Assembly: GCA_031392945.1 (NCBI GenBank)
Contig: JANMVT010000022.1
Coordinates: 1-32,886 of the forward strand
Direction: 5' to 3'
Length of the DNA: 32,886 nt
Source: JANYCG01 sp031392945
Lineage (GTDB): Bacteria > Pseudomonadota > Gammaproteobacteria > Burkholderiales > Burkholderiaceae_C
Positions 31,603 to 32,886 of the stretch are shown here, one piece after another; the first letter of the stretch is position 1, and each line of letters starts with the position of its first letter. Below the pieces are notes generated by a model that saw nothing but the letters and a program-made list of their open reading frames with translations, had not been told where the DNA came from and ran no database searches. Made by a program: the position numbers and the translations under genes.

Positions 31603-32337
31603 GTGGCAGGACACAGTAAATGGGCCAATATTCAGCACAGAAAAGGTCGGCAGGACGAGAAACGCGGCAAAGTGTGGACGCGCGTGATCCGTGAAATCAT
31701 GGTGGCGGCGCGCCTGGGCGGTGGCGACTTGGGGATCAACCCGCGCCTGCGCCTGGCGGTAGAAAAAGCCAAAGCGGCCAATTTGGCGGCCGACACCGTC
31801 AAACGCAATATCGAAAAAGCCACCGGCACGCTGGAAGGCGTGACTTATGAAGAAATTCGCTATGAGGGCTACGGCATCGGTGGTGCTGCCATCATTGTGG
31901 ACACCATGACCGACAACAAGGTCCGCACCGTGGCCGAGGTCCGTCACGCCTTCAGCAAACATGGTGGCAATATGGGCACCGCAGGGTCGGTGGCGTTCCA
32001 GTTCAAGCACTGCGGCCAGCTTATTTTTGCGCCTGGCACGCCTGAAGACAAGCTGATGGACGCGGCGCTGGAGGCAGGGGCCGAAGACGTGATTTCTGAT
32101 GACGATGGTGCGATTGAGGTGCTTACGGCCTACCCGGATTTTGAGACCATCAAGAACACGCTGGACAAGGCCGGCTTCAAGCCCGAGATCGCCGAGATCA
32201 CCATGCGCGCCGAAAACACGGTTGAGTTGATCGGCGACGACGCCGCGCGCATGCAGAAACTGCTGGACGTGCTGGAAGACCTGGACGACGTGCAGGCGGT
32301 GTTTCACAACGCCCAGATTGACAGTGCGGCCCTATGA
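31603..32337 (+). CDS. yebC: YebC/PmpR-type transcriptional or translational regulator
   Basis: 244 residues. The start is the GTG at 31603 (GAAGGA 6 bases upstream), giving the invariant MAGHSKWANIQHRKGRQDEKRGK start; the TTG two codons earlier would spoil it. Three-domain TACO1/YebC fold, with RLRLAVEKAKAANLAADTVKRNIEKATG (domain 1), YEGYGIGGAAIIVDTMTDNK and FSKHGGNMGTAGSVAFQF (domains 2-3). Family members act as transcription regulators in some bacteria and as factors relieving ribosome stalling in others. The stop is 51 bases before purD. A -10-like TACAAT lies at 31560-31565. Confidence 0.94.
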   Translation: MAGHSKWANIQHRKGRQDEKRGKVWTRVIREIMVAARLGGGDLGINPRLRLAVEKAKAANLAADTVKRNIEKATGTLEGVTYEEIRYEGYGIGGAAIIVDTMTDNKVRTVAEVRHAFSKHGGNMGTAGSVAFQFKHCGQLIFAPGTPEDKLMDAALEAGAEDVISDDDGAIEVLTAYPDFETIKNTLDKAGFKPEIAEITMRAENTVELIGDDAARMQKLLDVLEDLDDVQAVFHNAQIDSAAL

Positions 32338-32388
32338 CGTATTGGAACGGGTTCACTGCCATGAAAGCAACGACATGAAAGCACGCGC

Positions 32389-32886
32389 ATGAAGGTACTG
32401 GTGATAGGCGGCGGTGGCCGCGAGCACGCGCTGGCGTGGAAGCTGGCGCAGTCCCCCAGGGTGCAGGCGGTGTATGTGGCACCCGGCAACGGTGGCACCG
32501 CGCGTGACAATCGGCTCGTGAATATAAACATCACGGATGTCCAGGCGCTGCGTGCCTGGGCAGTTACTGAAAAAATAGCAGTTACCGTTGTCGGCCCGGA
32601 AGGTCCGCTGGCCGCTGGCGTGGTGGACGAGTTTCGAGCGCACGGCCTGCGGGTGTTTGGCCCGACCAAAGCCGCTGCCCAGCTTGAAAGCTCCAAGGCG
32701 TTTTCCAAAGCGTTCATGAGGCGTCACGGTATTCCGACAGCAGCGTACGAAACCTTTGCCGATGCGGTGGCGGCGCACGCCTACGTTGATGAAAAAGGCG
32801 CGCCGATTGTGGTCAAGGCTGATGGCCTGGCCGCAGGCAAGGGCGTGGTGGTGGCGATGACGGCGCAAGAAGCCCATGAGGCGATT
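32389..32886 (+). CDS. purD: Phosphoribosylamine-glycine ligase, N-terminal part (runs off the window)
   Basis: 166 codons are present; the full enzyme is about 425 residues. It catalyses the second step of purine synthesis, joining glycine to phosphoribosylamine with ATP. The N-terminal domain MKVLVIGGGGREHALAWKLA, then APGNGGTA, VVGPEGPLAAG and the start of the ATP-grasp domain (FSKAFMRRHGIPTAAYETF, VVKADGLAAGKGVVVA) are intact. Bases 32561-32586 contain a direct repeat CAGTTAC around AAAAATAGC, weakly like the intragenic repeat of truB. The spacer before it holds three ATGAA-type repeats without meaning for the start choice. Confidence 0.95.
   Translation, partial: MKVLVIGGGGREHALAWKLAQSPRVQAVYVAPGNGGTARDNRLVNINITDVQALRAWAVTEKIAVTVVGPEGPLAAGVVDEFRAHGLRVFGPTKAAAQLESSKAFSKAFMRRHGIPTAAYETFADAVAAHAYVDEKGAPIVVKADGLAAGKGVVVAMTAQEAHEAI

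Noticed and set aside
32561..32587. CAGTTAC direct repeat around AAAAATAGC in purD as a copy of the intragenic repeat
   Set aside because: Only a few bases match, and the encoded residues look normal for PurD at this place. Kept as a note in the gene entry only.

Overview
The window looks like a chromosomal segment of a betaproteobacterium of the family Comamonadaceae (Rhodoferax/Polaromonas-like). The evidence is high GC content, the rimP-nusA-infB-rbfA-truB-typA order, a full yejABEF importer, an exact-length FabI, and several short palindromic repeats of the kind I associate with that family. The genus is an inference. No rRNA, tRNA, CRISPR array or complete IS element is visible.

Layout. 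1-1707 is accessory DNA: the end of an AAA-type ATPase gene, a DUF4276 gene coupled to it, a 65-codon chimera joining a type III restriction (Res) N-terminus to the end of an FHA domain, and an orphan gene. It looks like the eroded edge of a defence island. 1708-2083 is a gene-free boundary with a strong terminator. 2084-3468 (minus) is nfeD-qmcA, a membrane-quality pair. 3596-5866 is a PLP-dependent Arg/Lys/Orn decarboxylase. 5968-6774 (minus) is fabI. 6839-12463 is yejABEF, an oligopeptide ABC importer. 12604-12975 (minus) is an NTF2/SnoaL-like protein. 13281-19986 is the transcription/translation operon rimP-nusA-infB-rbfA-truB, followed by typA and an EamA transporter. 22722-23751 holds repeats and a PIN toxin/RHH antitoxin pair. 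23908-25349 is a hotdog thioesterase and a quinone-oxidoreductase-like MDR protein. 25381-29945 (minus) is a pyrimidine-salvage/catabolism cluster. 29985-31544 (minus) is a HerA-like ATPase. yebC follows, then the start of purD, which runs off the end.

The most interesting metabolic unit is the minus-strand run URC1 (GTP cyclohydrolase II-like), URC4 (DUF1688), upp and codA. It matches the URC uracil-catabolism route first worked out in yeasts, with cytosine deaminase added as a feeder from cytosine to uracil.

The most interesting structural signal is a set of small repeats. Four copies of an AT-rich hairpin element (GCTAT-N7-RTAGC core) sit at the 3' ends of minus-strand genes. A related element is read in the same reading frame inside yejF and truB, with partial copies in paaI-like and infB. 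Two long imperfect palindromes flank or interrupt the rimP operon (13028-13130 and 18440-18606). A 202-bp element with 26-bp terminal inverted repeats (22730-22931) has a partial second copy, so that about 70-bp direct repeats bracket the toxin-antitoxin pair. RimP also carries three 24-bp tandem repeats at its C-terminus.
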